From the NCBI RefSeq assembly GCF_021343995.1, contig NZ_JAJTTE010000004.1:160750-224749 (forward strand): a stretch of 64,000 bases of DNA, given 5' to 3'. Shown here in pieces: positions 6,890 through 15,273 of the stretch (position 1 is its first letter; every line of letters begins with the position of its first letter). A model generated the notes under the pieces. It was not told the DNA's origin. It did not search any database and saw only the letters and a program-made list of their open reading frames with translations. The translations under genes and the position numbers were made by a program. This DNA comes from Pseudonocardia terrae. GTDB lineage: Bacteria; Actinomycetota; Actinomycetes; Mycobacteriales; Pseudonocardiaceae.

Positions 6890-8353
6890 ATGTCCGACGG
6901 CGTGCTGACCCGTGAGCAGCTCGGGCACCTGCGGCACTGGGACAACCTGTCCCGGCAGCTGCCCAACGACTGGTCGCAGATGCACGGCAAGGGCGTGAGC
7001 CAGGACGACTTCGGCGGCTACCGCTTCCAGCTCGCGTACATGGTCTACGGCCTCGCCCTCGCCCACCGGCACCAGCTGCCCGCCGCGCCCGGACTGTTCG
7101 CCCCCACGATCCGCCGGCTGATCGAGAAGCTCCTCATGCCCGAGGTCTGGCTGTACTGGCGCGACGTCTCCCGTGGCGGTTCGGTGTTCAACGCGCACCT
7201 CTCCGACCGGCTCGGCGAGGAGTGGGACCCGGTCGCCCGGGACAACATCATGTACTCCGCCTACGTGCAGTCCTGTGCCGCGCTGCACGACCAGCTCTTC
7301 GGCACCGACCACTACGCCGCGCCCGGCTCGCTGACCTTCCGCCACTGGTCGTTCTTCTGGGGCGGGCCCGAGAAGCGGTTCGCCTACGACCGGGACTCGC
7401 TCACCGAGCACCTCTACTGGCTCATGGTCGAGTCCGGCTACCTCGGCGTCGCCTGCGAGCCGAACTGCGTGTTCCAGATCTGCAACCAGCCCGCCATCCT
7501 CGGCTTCCGGCTGCACGACCAGATCACCGGCGGCACTCGCGCCGACGACGTCGTCGCCGGCTACGAGAAGGCGTGGGCCGATTTCGGACGCCTCGACGCC
7601 GGCGGCCACTACGCCATGATGATCTCCGAGGACACCCGGGAGGTGCGGCCCAACGAGCGCCCCTCCCCCTGGGTCGACGCCTGGTGCGGGGCACTGATGA
7701 ACACCTGGAACCACGACTTCGTGCACCGGCACTACCGCCGGCAGGTCGCCGACTTCCTCGAACCGGGTCCGGACGGCACGCTGTCCGTGCCGTCGGCTCC
7801 CGCGCGGCAGGTCATGGGTCAGGAGATCGTGTCCGACACCTGCGACCTCGGCTGGGTCGCCGCCTGGGCCTCCGAGATGGGCGACCGGGAGACCCTCGAC
7901 GGCCTGCTCGCCCACGCCGACCGCTTCATGAACCCCACCTGGCGCGACGGCGGCCTCCACTACTCGCGCAACGACACCCCGGCCGACCCCGACGGGCGCC
8001 GCACCGAGATCGAACCCATGTCCGGCAACGTCCTGCTCGGCTACGCCCGGCTCAACGTCCCCGACGGGCTGCGCGGGATCTACCAGCAGCCGTGGCCGGC
8101 CGGCCACCACGAGGAACCGCGGCTGACGGCGGTCGACCGCGACGTCGAGGTCAGCCGGGCCGAGGTCGTCGACGGGGTGCTGCACGCCAGGCTGCGCCGC
8201 GACCGCACCGTGCCCGGCGACGGCACCGTGACCCTGGCCGGCCTGCCCGCCGGCGCGCGGCTGCGCCTTGGCGGCGCGGAGATCACCCCGCGCGTCCGGT
8301 TCGTGCTCGACGTCCCGGACGGCCCGGCCGTCGACCTGGTGGCCGCGTCGTGA
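6890..8353 (+). CDS. Linalool dehydratase/isomerase (Ldi) family protein
   Basis: A 487-aa protein with the all-helical Ldi-type barrel. Recognisable parts are the N-terminal segment QDDFGGYRFQLAYMVYGL (39-54), NIMYSAYVQ (119-127) and the cysteine region CEPNCVF--C (C189, C193, C198). In linalool dehydratase/isomerase (Castellaniella, about 397 aa), Cys171 and Cys180 act in the site with His129 (recalled, not checked). Here the nine-residue cysteine spacing is kept, but the His position in the MYSGH-like segment appears to be Tyr125. An extra C-terminal beta-like domain of about 90 aa is present. No signal peptide is seen, unlike the periplasmic prototype. The ATG follows GGAGGGAGG. The stop overlaps the next start by 4 nt. 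The substrate is probably an alkenol or terpenoid alcohol, but this is unproven. Confidence 0.85.
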   Translation: MSDGVLTREQLGHLRHWDNLSRQLPNDWSQMHGKGVSQDDFGGYRFQLAYMVYGLALAHRHQLPAAPGLFAPTIRRLIEKLLMPEVWLYWRDVSRGGSVFNAHLSDRLGEEWDPVARDNIMYSAYVQSCAALHDQLFGTDHYAAPGSLTFRHWSFFWGGPEKRFAYDRDSLTEHLYWLMVESGYLGVACEPNCVFQICNQPAILGFRLHDQITGGTRADDVVAGYEKAWADFGRLDAGGHYAMMISEDTREVRPNERPSPWVDAWCGALMNTWNHDFVHRHYRRQVADFLEPGPDGTLSVPSAPARQVMGQEIVSDTCDLGWVAAWASEMGDRETLDGLLAHADRFMNPTWRDGGLHYSRNDTPADPDGRRTEIEPMSGNVLLGYARLNVPDGLRGIYQQPWPAGHHEEPRLTAVDRDVEVSRAEVVDGVLHARLRRDRTVPGDGTVTLAGLPAGARLRLGGAEITPRVRFVLDVPDGPAVDLVAAS

Positions 8354-8847
8354 CCGCCCCGCCGCTGCGGGCGACGTACTCGCTGGTCGACCACCACGGC
8401 ACCCCCGTCACCGAGCGGACCTACCGAGGCCGCTGGCAGCTGGTCCAGTTCGGGTTCACCTCGTGCCGGGTGGTCTGTCCCCGCGCCCTGGCCAAGCTCG
8501 ACGACGTGCTGGACCGGCTGGGGGCGCACGCCGCGGCTGTGGCGCCGCTGTACGTCACCGTCGATCCCGACCGCGACACCCCGGAACGCATGAAGGCCTT
8601 CCTCGGTGCCACGCACCCCCGGTTCACCGGCCTCACCGGCACCGCGCAGCAGACCGGCGACGCGGCGGCGTCCTTCCGGGTCTTCACCCGCCGCCGCGCC
8701 ACCCCGGCCGGCTACGACGTGCAGCACACGGCGATCACGTATCTGCTCGACCCGGACGCGGCCCCCGCCCGGTACTGGTCGGACACCCGGACCGCGGAGG
8801 CCATCGCCACGGACCTGGCGGCGCTGCTCACCGCCCCGCGCGCCTGA
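8350..8847 (+). CDS. SCO1/SenC-family thioredoxin-fold protein
   Basis: A 165-aa protein with the SCO motif TSCRVVCP (C39, C43) and the distal histidine in DVQHTAIT (H126), the copper ligands of SCO1-type chaperones and redox proteins. VTVDPDRDTPE is also typical. It has no signal peptide or membrane anchor, which is unusual for SCO proteins serving cytochrome oxidase. The GTG start lies in a GTGA overlap with the linalool-dehydratase-family stop, so the two are made in linked amounts. That suggests it reduces, or delivers copper to, its partner enzyme rather than to the respiratory chain (inference). Confidence 0.88.
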   Translation: MTAPPLRATYSLVDHHGTPVTERTYRGRWQLVQFGFTSCRVVCPRALAKLDDVLDRLGAHAAAVAPLYVTVDPDRDTPERMKAFLGATHPRFTGLTGTAQQTGDAAASFRVFTRRRATPAGYDVQHTAITYLLDPDAAPARYWSDTRTAEAIATDLAALLTAPRA

Positions 8848-8851
8848 ACGA

Positions 8852-9787
8852 TCAGGCGGACGCGGGCGGCGCGCCCGCGCGGGCCCACCCCCCGGGCGCC
8901 ATTCCGAATCGGCGCCGGAAGGCCCGGGCGAACGTGGTCGCGTCGCCGAACCCGCACCGGGTCGCGACGGCGGCGACGGTCGGGCGGGGCTCCCGTTCGA
9001 GCAGGCGGGCGGCCCGCCGGAGGCGCTCGTCCCGAAGGAACGTGGCCGGCGGCGGATGCCCGGCGTCGGCGAACACGCGCGTCACGTAGCGGCCGGAGAC
9101 GCCGAAGCGCCGGGCGATCGCGTCGACGGACATCCGCGGGTCGGCGAGGTTCTCCAGCACGAACCGCTGCATCGTCGCGGCGAGGGCGACCGGGCCGGAC
9201 GGCAGCGCCTCGGTCCCGTCGAGCGAGCCGAGCAGCGCGTCGAGCATCTCCAGCAGCGCCGACGACATCCGGCCGGCGGAGGCCACGTCCAGCCCGTCGG
9301 CGGTTCGCTCGAGCGTGTCCGCGGTGCCGGTCAGCACGCGCAACGCGGGGGACGACGCGGGGATCGTCCGCGCGAGGCCGGCCGCCACGGCGGCCTCGTC
9401 GAGCCCCGCGCCGTCGTTCACCTGCACGGTCAGGCACGAGGTCGACGCCTCGCACTCGAGCGACAGCCGCTCGCGGCTGCGGTACAGCACGGCCTCGCCC
9501 GCGACCGCGCGGACGACCCGCCCGGCCTGCGCCACCCGGACGGCGCCACTGCGCTGGATCGAGAGGAAGAGGGTGTCCGGTGCGTCGTCCACCGAGCCGG
9601 GGCGGGTCATCCGGCAGGGATCGGCGGCGATCCGGGAGAGGCCCACGCGTGGGTCGAGCCCGCGCCCGACGATCTCGCCGCGGAACTCCGCGGCCCCCGC
9701 GGCGGGCGGGCGGACCCGGAGCGGGACGAAGCTGGTCTCGGCGATCGCGCTCCACTCGTCGAACGAGGAGGCGGCCGCAGAGAACAT
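8852..9787 (-). CDS. AraC-family transcriptional regulator
   Basis: A 311-aa protein. The N-terminal 170 residues resemble the AraC-binding-like sensor domain (a long beta-rich part ending LSLECEASTSCLTVQV). The C-terminal 100 residues hold two helix-turn-helix units, the second with AVATRCGFGDATTFARAFRRRFGMAP. The gene ends 4 nt past the end of the SCO-like gene in convergent orientation and may control the linalool-dehydratase/SCO pair (inference from position). The ATG at 9787 has no clear Shine-Dalgarno sequence; a TAGCAT box lies 5-10 nt upstream, so a leaderless mRNA is possible. Confidence 0.9.
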   Translation of the reverse strand: MFSAAASSFDEWSAIAETSFVPLRVRPPAAGAAEFRGEIVGRGLDPRVGLSRIAADPCRMTRPGSVDDAPDTLFLSIQRSGAVRVAQAGRVVRAVAGEAVLYRSRERLSLECEASTSCLTVQVNDGAGLDEAAVAAGLARTIPASSPALRVLTGTADTLERTADGLDVASAGRMSSALLEMLDALLGSLDGTEALPSGPVALAATMQRFVLENLADPRMSVDAIARRFGVSGRYVTRVFADAGHPPPATFLRDERLRRAARLLEREPRPTVAAVATRCGFGDATTFARAFRRRFGMAPGGWARAGAPPASA

Positions 9788-9909
9788 CCCGTGATGCTAG
9801 GCCGGGGCCTCCCCCGCCGCGATCGGCGCCGGTCAGGCCGGTCACCACGGCGGTCCGACCGACGGCAATGTTGCTACGGTCGGTCGTGGACCCGCCTCCC
9901 GCGGACTCC

Positions 9910-9949
9910 CCGGACGAGCGCGTCGTACCCGGCACGACAAGACGACGCG
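9910..9949 (+). ncRNA. Guanidine-III (ykkC-III) riboswitch
   Basis: CCGGACGAG (9910-9918) is followed by CGCGTCGT (9919-9926), ACCCGG, then GACAAG and ACGACGCG (9942-9949). The 8-bp helix 9919-9926/9942-9949 is perfect. CCGG at 9910-9913 can form the pseudoknot with the CCGG at 9929-9932. The conserved ACGAG and GACAAGAC elements match the known class, and the helix carries a compensatory C-G to U-A change relative to the well-studied Thermobifida fusca example (recalled). It ends 4 nt before the GGAGG of a SugE/Gdx exporter. Guanidinium binding is expected to free the ribosome site and turn translation on. Confidence 0.88.
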
Positions 9950-9964
9950 TGCCGGAGGTGTGTC

Positions 9965-10279
9965 GTGGCGTGGATCGTTCTCGTCGTCTCGGGTGTCCTG
10001 GAGACCGTCTGGGCCGCGGCGCTCGCCCGCAGCCGAGGGTTCACGGCGGTCCTGCCCTCCGTCACGTTCCTCGTGGCGCTCGTCCTGAGCATGACCGGTC
10101 TCGCGTACGCACTGCGGTCCATCCCGGTCGGCACGGGGTACGCGACGTGGGTCGGCATCGGGGCGGTCGGCACCGCGATCTACGGCATGGTCGCCCTCGG
10201 CGAGCCCACGACCGCGGCCCGGCTGCTGTGCCTCCTCGCGATCGTGGCCGGCGTGGTGGGGCTGAAGTTCCTGCATTGA
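9965..10279 (+). CDS. sugE: SMR-family guanidinium exporter (SugE/Gdx type)
   Basis: A 104-aa membrane protein with four transmembrane helices. The proton/substrate glutamate sits in the first helix (SGVLETVWAAAL, E13). The pattern LRSIPVGTGYATWVGIGAVG matches SugE/Gdx rather than the polyaromatic-cation EmrE branch. The GTG start follows GGAGG with a 6-nt spacer. A guanidine-III riboswitch lies immediately upstream, which supports guanidinium/proton antiport as the role. The gene is monocistronic or weakly linked to the next gene 84 nt on. Confidence 0.92.
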   Translation: MAWIVLVVSGVLETVWAAALARSRGFTAVLPSVTFLVALVLSMTGLAYALRSIPVGTGYATWVGIGAVGTAIYGMVALGEPTTAARLLCLLAIVAGVVGLKFLH

Positions 10280-10337
10280 GCGCTCTGGCCCGTCCACTGC
10301 GTCGTACGCTCCGAGCGACCGCGGTAGGAGGACGACC

Positions 10338-10367
10338 ATGATCACCGACAGCGCGCACGTCGCGTGA
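10338..10367 (+). promoter_or_regulatory. Nine-codon leader ORF coupled to the next gene
   Basis: GGTAGGAGGACGACC precedes an ATG at 10338 that opens MITDSAHVA and stops at 10365-10367. The stop overlaps the GTG start of the downstream gene as GTGA. The only good ribosome site belongs to the leader, so ribosomes would reach the main gene by reinitiation. Confidence 0.5.
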
Positions 10368-10972
10368 CCGACGAGCTCACGGGCCGCCCCGAGCGGCCCG
10401 GCCCGCCCCGCAGCAGCCCCCAGGCGCGCGCGGAACTGGACCCCGATCGGGCCGCCCTGCACGACCTGATCGCCGACGGGCCGCGCCGCGCGCAGAGCCG
10501 CGTCCCGCTCGTCGACGACGAGGGACGGCTGCTCGGCCCGTTCGGGGCGATGCTGCACTCCCCACGGATCGGCGCCGCCGTCCAGCAGGTCGGTGCGGCC
10601 CTGCGCACCGATCCCGACCTGCCGCCGCGGCTGCGTGAGCTGGCGGTCCTCGCGGTCGCCGCGCACGTGCGGTCGGAGTTCGAGTGGTCCTCGCACGAGG
10701 GCGCTGCCCGGGACGCCGGCCTGACCGGCGACCAGCTCCAGGCCCTGCTCGACGGCACCGAGCCGGCCGGCCTCGACCCTGCCGAGCAGCACGCGCTGCG
10801 GATCACCCGGGCCCTGCTCGTCGACCGCGACGTCGACGACGACCTGTACACCGGTGCGCTCGCCGCGCTCGGCCGCGACACCCTCGCGGCCCTGGTCTGG
10901 CTCGTCGGCTACTACGCGATGCTCGCCGGCGCCCTGGCGACCTTCCGCCCCGCCGGTCCCGGGTCCGGGTAA
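10364..10972 (+). CDS. Carboxymuconolactone decarboxylase-family (AhpD-like) protein
   Basis: A 202-aa all-helical protein. The segment LPPRLRELAVLAVAAHVRSEFEW and the following helices match the CMD/AhpD fold, including the RELA--AV---SEFEW signature. The CxxC redox pair of AhpD peroxidase partners is absent, so thiol chemistry is unlikely. A decarboxylase- or hydrolase-like role is more likely. The GTG start has no ribosome site of its own and overlaps the leader ORF stop. The substrate is unknown. Confidence 0.85.
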   Translation: MTDELTGRPERPGPPRSSPQARAELDPDRAALHDLIADGPRRAQSRVPLVDDEGRLLGPFGAMLHSPRIGAAVQQVGAALRTDPDLPPRLRELAVLAVAAHVRSEFEWSSHEGAARDAGLTGDQLQALLDGTEPAGLDPAEQHALRITRALLVDRDVDDDLYTGALAALGRDTLAALVWLVGYYAMLAGALATFRPAGPGSG

Positions 10973-10999
10973 CCGGCGCGGGCGGATACGGTCGCGACC

Positions 11000-12145
11000 G
11001 TGGCGGTGGAGCGGGCGGGCACGGACCGGCGGTGGGTCGACGAGGCGGTGCGGCGCGTGGAGGCCGACGCGAACCGCTCCGCGGACACCCACCTGCACGT
11101 GCTGCCGATGCCCGCCGGCTGGGGCATCGACGTCTACCTCAAGGACGAGTCGGTGCACCCCACCGGCAGCCTCAAGCACCGGCTGGCCCGCTCGCTGTTC
11201 CTGCACGCCCTGGTGAGCGGCCAGATCGGGCCGCACACCACGGTCGTCGAGGCCAGCTCCGGGTCCACCGCGGTGTCCGAGGCCTACTTCGCGCAGCTGA
11301 TCGGGGTGCCGTTCGTCGCGGTGCTGCCGCGCTCCACCAGCCCGGAGAAGATCGCGCTGATCGAGCGGTACGGCGGCCGGTGCCATCCCGTGGAGCACGG
11401 GGCGGAGATGTCCGCGGAGGCGGAGCTCGCGGAGCCGACCATCTATTCCGAGGCGGAGCTCGCGGAGCCGACCATCTATTCCGAGGCGGAGCGGCTGGCC
11501 GCCGAGTGCGGCGGGCACTACCTCGACCAGTTCACCTACGCCGAGCGGGCGACGGACTGGCGGGGCAACAACAACATCGCCGAGTCGATCGTGGCCCAGC
11601 TCGCGCAGGAGCGGTACCCGGTGCCGGAGTGGATCGTCGTCGGCGCGGGCACCGGCGGGACCTCGGCGACGATCGGCCGGTACCTGCGCTACCGGCGGAT
11701 GCCGACCCGGCTCGCCGTCGTCGACCCGGAGAACTCCGCCTTCCTCCCGGGCTGGGCGAGCGGCGCGGCGGACTTCGCCACCGGGCTGCCCGGCCGCATC
11801 GAGGGGATCGGCCGGCCGCGGATGGAGCCCAGCTTCGTCCCCGGGGTGATCGACCTGATGCTTCCGGTGCCCGACGCCGCGAGCATCGCGGCCGTGCGCC
11901 ACCTGCACGAGCGCACCGGGCGGTTCGCGGGCGGCTCCACCGGCACGAACCTGTGGGGCGTCTACCACCTGGTCGCGCGGATGCTGGCCGACGGCGTGCG
12001 GGGCAGCGTCGTCACCCTGATCTGCGACGGCGGCGAGCGCTACCGGCACAGCTACTACGACGACGACTGGGTCGCCGCCCAGGGCCTGGACCTCACGCCC
12101 CACACCGAACGGATCGAGCGCTTCCTCGCGACCGGCGAGTTCTAG
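11000..12145 (+). CDS. cds1: PLP-dependent cysteine desulfhydrase/cysteine synthase-family protein (Cds1-like)
   Basis: A 381-aa fold-type-II PLP enzyme. The Schiff-base lysine is in [13 protein letters not shown], the substrate loop in [14 protein letters not shown] and the phosphate-binding loop in [12 protein letters not shown]. It closely resembles mycobacterial Cds1 (L-cysteine to pyruvate, sulfide and ammonia) as I recall it, including [21 protein letters not shown]. An 11-residue stretch [11 protein letters not shown] occurs twice in tandem (about residues 140-161) and is followed by EAE. In relatives this loop is shorter, so one copy is an in-frame insertion. The GTG start has only a weak ribosome site. 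The gene follows the CMD-family gene by 27 nt. Confidence 0.88.
   Translation: MAVERAGTDRRWVDEAVRRVEADANRSADTHLHVLPMPAGWGIDVYLKDESVHPTGSLKHRLARSLFLHALVSGQIGPHTTVVEASSGSTAVSEAYFAQLIGVPFVAVLPRSTSPEKIALIERYGGRCHPVEHGAEMSAEAELAEPTIYSEAELAEPTIYSEAERLAAECGGHYLDQFTYAERATDWRGNNNIAESIVAQLAQERYPVPEWIVVGAGTGGTSATIGRYLRYRRMPTRLAVVDPENSAFLPGWASGAADFATGLPGRIEGIGRPRMEPSFVPGVIDLMLPVPDAASIAAVRHLHERTGRFAGGSTGTNLWGVYHLVARMLADGVRGSVVTLICDGGERYRHSYYDDDWVAAQGLDLTPHTERIERFLATGEF
11417..11482 (+). repeat. Perfect 33-bp in-frame tandem duplication inside the Cds1-like gene
   Basis: Positions 11417-11449 and 11450-11482 are identical 33-mers, and 9 bases of a third unit follow. Zero divergence indicates a recent event. 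It adds 11 residues to a surface-type loop and keeps the frame. Confidence 0.85.
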
Positions 12146-12152
12146 GCTCCGC

Positions 12153-12302
12153 TCACGGGCCGCCGTGCCAGTCGTTGGCGACGTCGAGGTCGTGCACGAG
12201 CCGGGCGAGGGTCGCGTCGTCGAAGGGGCCGGTGGCCACCGGCGCCTCGTCGGTCGCGGCGGCCTCGCCGGGCGCGGCGCCGGGTTCCTGGGGATGCGTC
12301 AT
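12153..12302 (-). CDS. Hypothetical 49-aa protein
   Basis: An ATG at 12302 is preceded by GGAGGA with a 7-nt spacer. The product has a disordered Pro/Ala-rich N-half (MTHPQEPGAAPGEAAATDEA) and a helical C-half FDDATLARLVHDLDVANDWHGGP. The conserved-looking HDLDVANDWHGGP end and the good ribosome site support a real gene, perhaps a small partner protein. It lies between the Cds1-like gene (convergent, stop 8 nt away) and a hydrolase gene on its own strand. Family unknown. Confidence 0.5.
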   Translation of the reverse strand: MTHPQEPGAAPGEAAATDEAPVATGPFDDATLARLVHDLDVANDWHGGP

Positions 12303-12380
12303 CGGCTGCTCCTCCGGATCGAGACGCCGCCCAGCCTGCCCGCCCCGCCGCCGCGCCGACAGGGCCGGACGGCGGCGAGT

Positions 12381-13265
12381 TCAGCGGCGGAGCAGGAAGT
12401 CGACGACGCGGGCCTGGGCCGAGGCGGCGTCCGGGTGGGTGTAGAGCGCCAGATGCGTCCCGGCGTCCAACGTCAGCAGCTCGGCGCCGGGGATGGTCGC
12501 GGCGGCGAAGGCGCTGTGGGCCGGTGGGACGTCGTTGTCGGCACCGCCATGGACGAGCAGGGTCGGCGCCGTGATCTTCTCCAGCTCGAGCGAGGTGATG
12601 GCGGCGAACTGCTCGAGGTCGTTGCGGTACCCGGCGCGCCGGCTCCGGTCCTGGCTCGCCGTCGGGCCGATGGCCAGGACGAAGTCGCGCTTCACCGGGT
12701 CGGTGAAGACCTCCTCCACGCGCCGGGCCAGCTGCTCGCGGGTCAGGTCGCCCTCGCCGGACAGCGCCCCGGCGATGTACTGCCTGGGCTGGTGGGCGGC
12801 CAGCAGCCGCAGCAGCCAACGCCCGGCGCCCGTGGTGAACAGCAGGCGGGTGGCCAGGTCCGTGTGCGGGTCGTGGTACGCCTGGCTGACCGCGGCGAAC
12901 GCCACGAGGGCGTCTACCCGGGCGGGATGCCGCACCGCGAAGCGGTAGCCGGAGGGCCCGCCGCCCGACCACGCGAGGACGCCCGCGCGCTCGATGCCGA
13001 GGTGGTCGAGCAGGGCGGCGTACAGGTCGCCCTGCCGGTCGACGGTGGTGCGCTCGCCCAGCTCGGTCCCGAGGTAGCCGGGACGGGAGAGCAGGACCGC
13101 CGCAACGTCCTCGCGCGGGAGGAACCCGGCCATCAACGCGGCCGCGTCGATCCCACCGGGGCTGCCGTGCAGGACGAGGACCGGGGCGCCGGTACCGACC
13201 ACCGCGTACTCGACGGGCCCGAGGCTCGTCTCGGCGATCTCCCGGCGAAGGGCTTCCTCGGTCAT
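12381..13265 (-). CDS. Alpha/beta hydrolase
   Basis: A 294-aa single-domain hydrolase. It has the oxyanion HGSPGG motif, the nucleophile elbow AWSGGGPSG, an acid residue in GGADNDVPPAHS and the histidine in DAGTHLALY. The cap region (about residues 140-215) is helical. The ATG at 13265 follows AAGGAG with a 6-nt spacer; a GTG 18 nt upstream is less likely. No signal peptide is present, so it is cytoplasmic. Substrate unknown. Confidence 0.88.
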   Translation of the reverse strand: MTEEALRREIAETSLGPVEYAVVGTGAPVLVLHGSPGGIDAAALMAGFLPREDVAAVLLSRPGYLGTELGERTTVDRQGDLYAALLDHLGIERAGVLAWSGGGPSGYRFAVRHPARVDALVAFAAVSQAYHDPHTDLATRLLFTTGAGRWLLRLLAAHQPRQYIAGALSGEGDLTREQLARRVEEVFTDPVKRDFVLAIGPTASQDRSRRAGYRNDLEQFAAITSLELEKITAPTLLVHGGADNDVPPAHSAFAAATIPGAELLTLDAGTHLALYTHPDAASAQARVVDFLLRR

Positions 13266-13451
13266 GGTCGCTCCTTCCCTCACTCCTTCGGGGACGGGGA
13301 GATCTCACCTCCCTGCTCGTCGGAGTCCTTCCCGTCGCTAACCGGGGGCCCGCGGATTTCACCCGCTCGTGGCGGCTGCCCGGCCCGCGCGCAGGTCGGT
13401 CCGCGCGAGCAGACTGTCGACCACCCACGGCGGCTTCCCCGGAGGAGACAC

Positions 13452-13814
13452 ATGATCACGGGCGCGCACGCGATCCTCTACAGCACCGACGCCGAGGCCG
13501 ACCGGGCCTTCCTGCGCACGCTCCTCGGCACCCGCTCGGTCGACGCCGGGGGCGGCTGGCTCATCCTCGCCTTGCCGCCCGCGGAGATCGCGGTGCACCC
13601 GACCGGCGGCGCGCCGGCCCACGAGCTCTACCTCCTGTGCGACGACATCGAGGCGACCGTCGCCGACCTCACCGGGCGCGGGGTGTCGTTCGACGGCGGG
13701 ATCAGTGACGAGGGCTGGGGCCGGCGCACCTCGATCCGCCTGCCCGGCGGTGGTGCGCTCGGCCTCTACCAGCCGCGCCACCCCGTCGCCGCCGGAAGCC
13801 CGACGACGGGATGA
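13452..13814 (+). CDS. VOC (glyoxalase/bleomycin-resistance) superfamily protein
   Basis: A 120-aa protein of two beta-alpha-beta-beta-beta halves: GAHAILYSTDAEADRAFLR, then HELYLLCDDIEATVADLTGRG and a GGGALGLYQP end. The histidine and glutamate positions (H near the start, E in AHELYL) could bind a metal. The ATG has GGAGGAG 5 nt upstream. It is divergent from the hydrolase. Substrate unknown; antibiotic binding or isomerase roles occur in the family. Confidence 0.85.
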   Translation: MITGAHAILYSTDAEADRAFLRTLLGTRSVDAGGGWLILALPPAEIAVHPTGGAPAHELYLLCDDIEATVADLTGRGVSFDGGISDEGWGRRTSIRLPGGGALGLYQPRHPVAAGSPTTG

Positions 13815-13829
13815 CCCCCGGCCGGGACG

Positions 13830-15266
13830 TCAGCCGGTGGGGGTGAGGCTCTTGAGCGCGGCGAGGATGTCCTGGACGCGTTCCTTGGCGTCGCCGAAGA
13901 GCATCTGGGTGTTCTCGCGGAAGAACAGCGGATTCTGCACGCCGGCGTAGCCGGTGGCCATGGACCGCTTGAACACGATCACGTTGCCGGCCTCCCAGAC
14001 GCGCAGCACCGGCATGCCCGCGATCGGCGAGCCGGGGTCCTCGGCCGCGGCCGGGTTGACGGTGTCGTTGGCCCCGATGACCAGGACGACGTCGGTGTCG
14101 GCGAGGTCGTCGTTGATCTCGTCCATCTCCAGGACGATGTCGTAGGGCACCTGCGCCTCGGCCAGCAGCACGTTCATGTGCCCGGGCAGCCGCCCGGCGA
14201 CCGGGTGCACCCCGAACCGCACCTCGACGCCCTGCTCGCGCAGCTTGCGAGTCAGGTCCGCGACCGGGTACTGCGCCTGCGCCACGGCCATCCCGTAACC
14301 CGGAGTGATCACCACGCTCCGGGCGCCGGCCAGCATCTCGGCGACCCCGGCGGCGTCGATCTCGCGGTGCTCGCCGGTCACCTCGGCCCCGCCCGACGAC
14401 GTCGGCGCGCCGAAGCCGCCGGCGATGACGGAGAGGAACGAGCGGTTCATCGCCTTGCACATGATGTAGGACAGGTAGGCACCCGAGGAGCCCACGAGCG
14501 CGCCGGTGATGATCAGCAGGTCGTTGCCCAACAGGAAGCCCGACGCCGCCGCGGCCCAGCCGGAGTAGCTGTTGAGCATCGACACCACCACCGGCATGTC
14601 CCCGCCGCCGATCGAGGCGACCAGGTGCACCCCGAGCAGCAGCGCCAGCGCGGTGACCACGACCAGCAGCCCGACGTTCGGGGTGATCACGAAGACCACG
14701 GTGAGCACGGCGAACGCCACCAGCGCGCCCAGGTTCAGCACGTTCTTGCCCGGCAGCTGCAACGGCGCCGACTTGATCTTCGCCGACAGCTTCAGGTACG
14801 CCACGATCGAGCCGGTGAACGTGACCGCGCCGATGAACACGCCGATCACGACCTCGGCGTGGTGGATGCCCAGCAGCGACCCGGCCAGCTCGGACGTCCC
14901 GGCCTTGACGCCGCCACCTTCGACCTCGAGGAAGCCGTTCCAGCCCACCAGCACCGCGGCGAGGCCGACGAAGCTGTGCATCAGCGCGATCAGCTCGGGC
15001 ATGCCGGTCATCTCCACGACCCGGGCCCGCCAGAGGCCGATGGCCGCGCCGATCACCAGCGCCACCAGCAGCAGGGCGATCCCGAGCGCGGACGCCGAGC
15101 CCAGCGCGACCACCGCGGTGGCGACCAGCGCGATGGTCATGCCGGCGATGCCGAACACCACCCCGGAGCGCGAGGTCTCGTGCCGCGACAGCCCGGCGAG
15201 GCTGACCACGAACAGCAGGGCGGCGATGAGGTAGGCCGCCGTCGTCCAGGTGCCTGCGTCGATCAT
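13830..15266 (-). CDS. pntB: NAD(P) transhydrogenase subunit beta
   Basis: A 478-aa protein. The N-terminal 270 residues hold about nine membrane helices. The C-terminal 190 residues form the NADP(H)-binding domain III, with [42 protein letters not shown] and [12 protein letters not shown]. It couples hydride transfer from NADH to NADP+ with proton influx at the membrane. It starts 7 nt after pntA ends, in one operon. Its length fits the family. Confidence 0.97.
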   Translation of the reverse strand: MIDAGTWTTAAYLIAALLFVVSLAGLSRHETSRSGVVFGIAGMTIALVATAVVALGSASALGIALLLVALVIGAAIGLWRARVVEMTGMPELIALMHSFVGLAAVLVGWNGFLEVEGGGVKAGTSELAGSLLGIHHAEVVIGVFIGAVTFTGSIVAYLKLSAKIKSAPLQLPGKNVLNLGALVAFAVLTVVFVITPNVGLLVVVTALALLLGVHLVASIGGGDMPVVVSMLNSYSGWAAAASGFLLGNDLLIITGALVGSSGAYLSYIMCKAMNRSFLSVIAGGFGAPTSSGGAEVTGEHREIDAAGVAEMLAGARSVVITPGYGMAVAQAQYPVADLTRKLREQGVEVRFGVHPVAGRLPGHMNVLLAEAQVPYDIVLEMDEINDDLADTDVVLVIGANDTVNPAAAEDPGSPIAGMPVLRVWEAGNVIVFKRSMATGYAGVQNPLFFRENTQMLFGDAKERVQDILAALKSLTPTG

Positions 15267-15273
15267 CGGGGGC

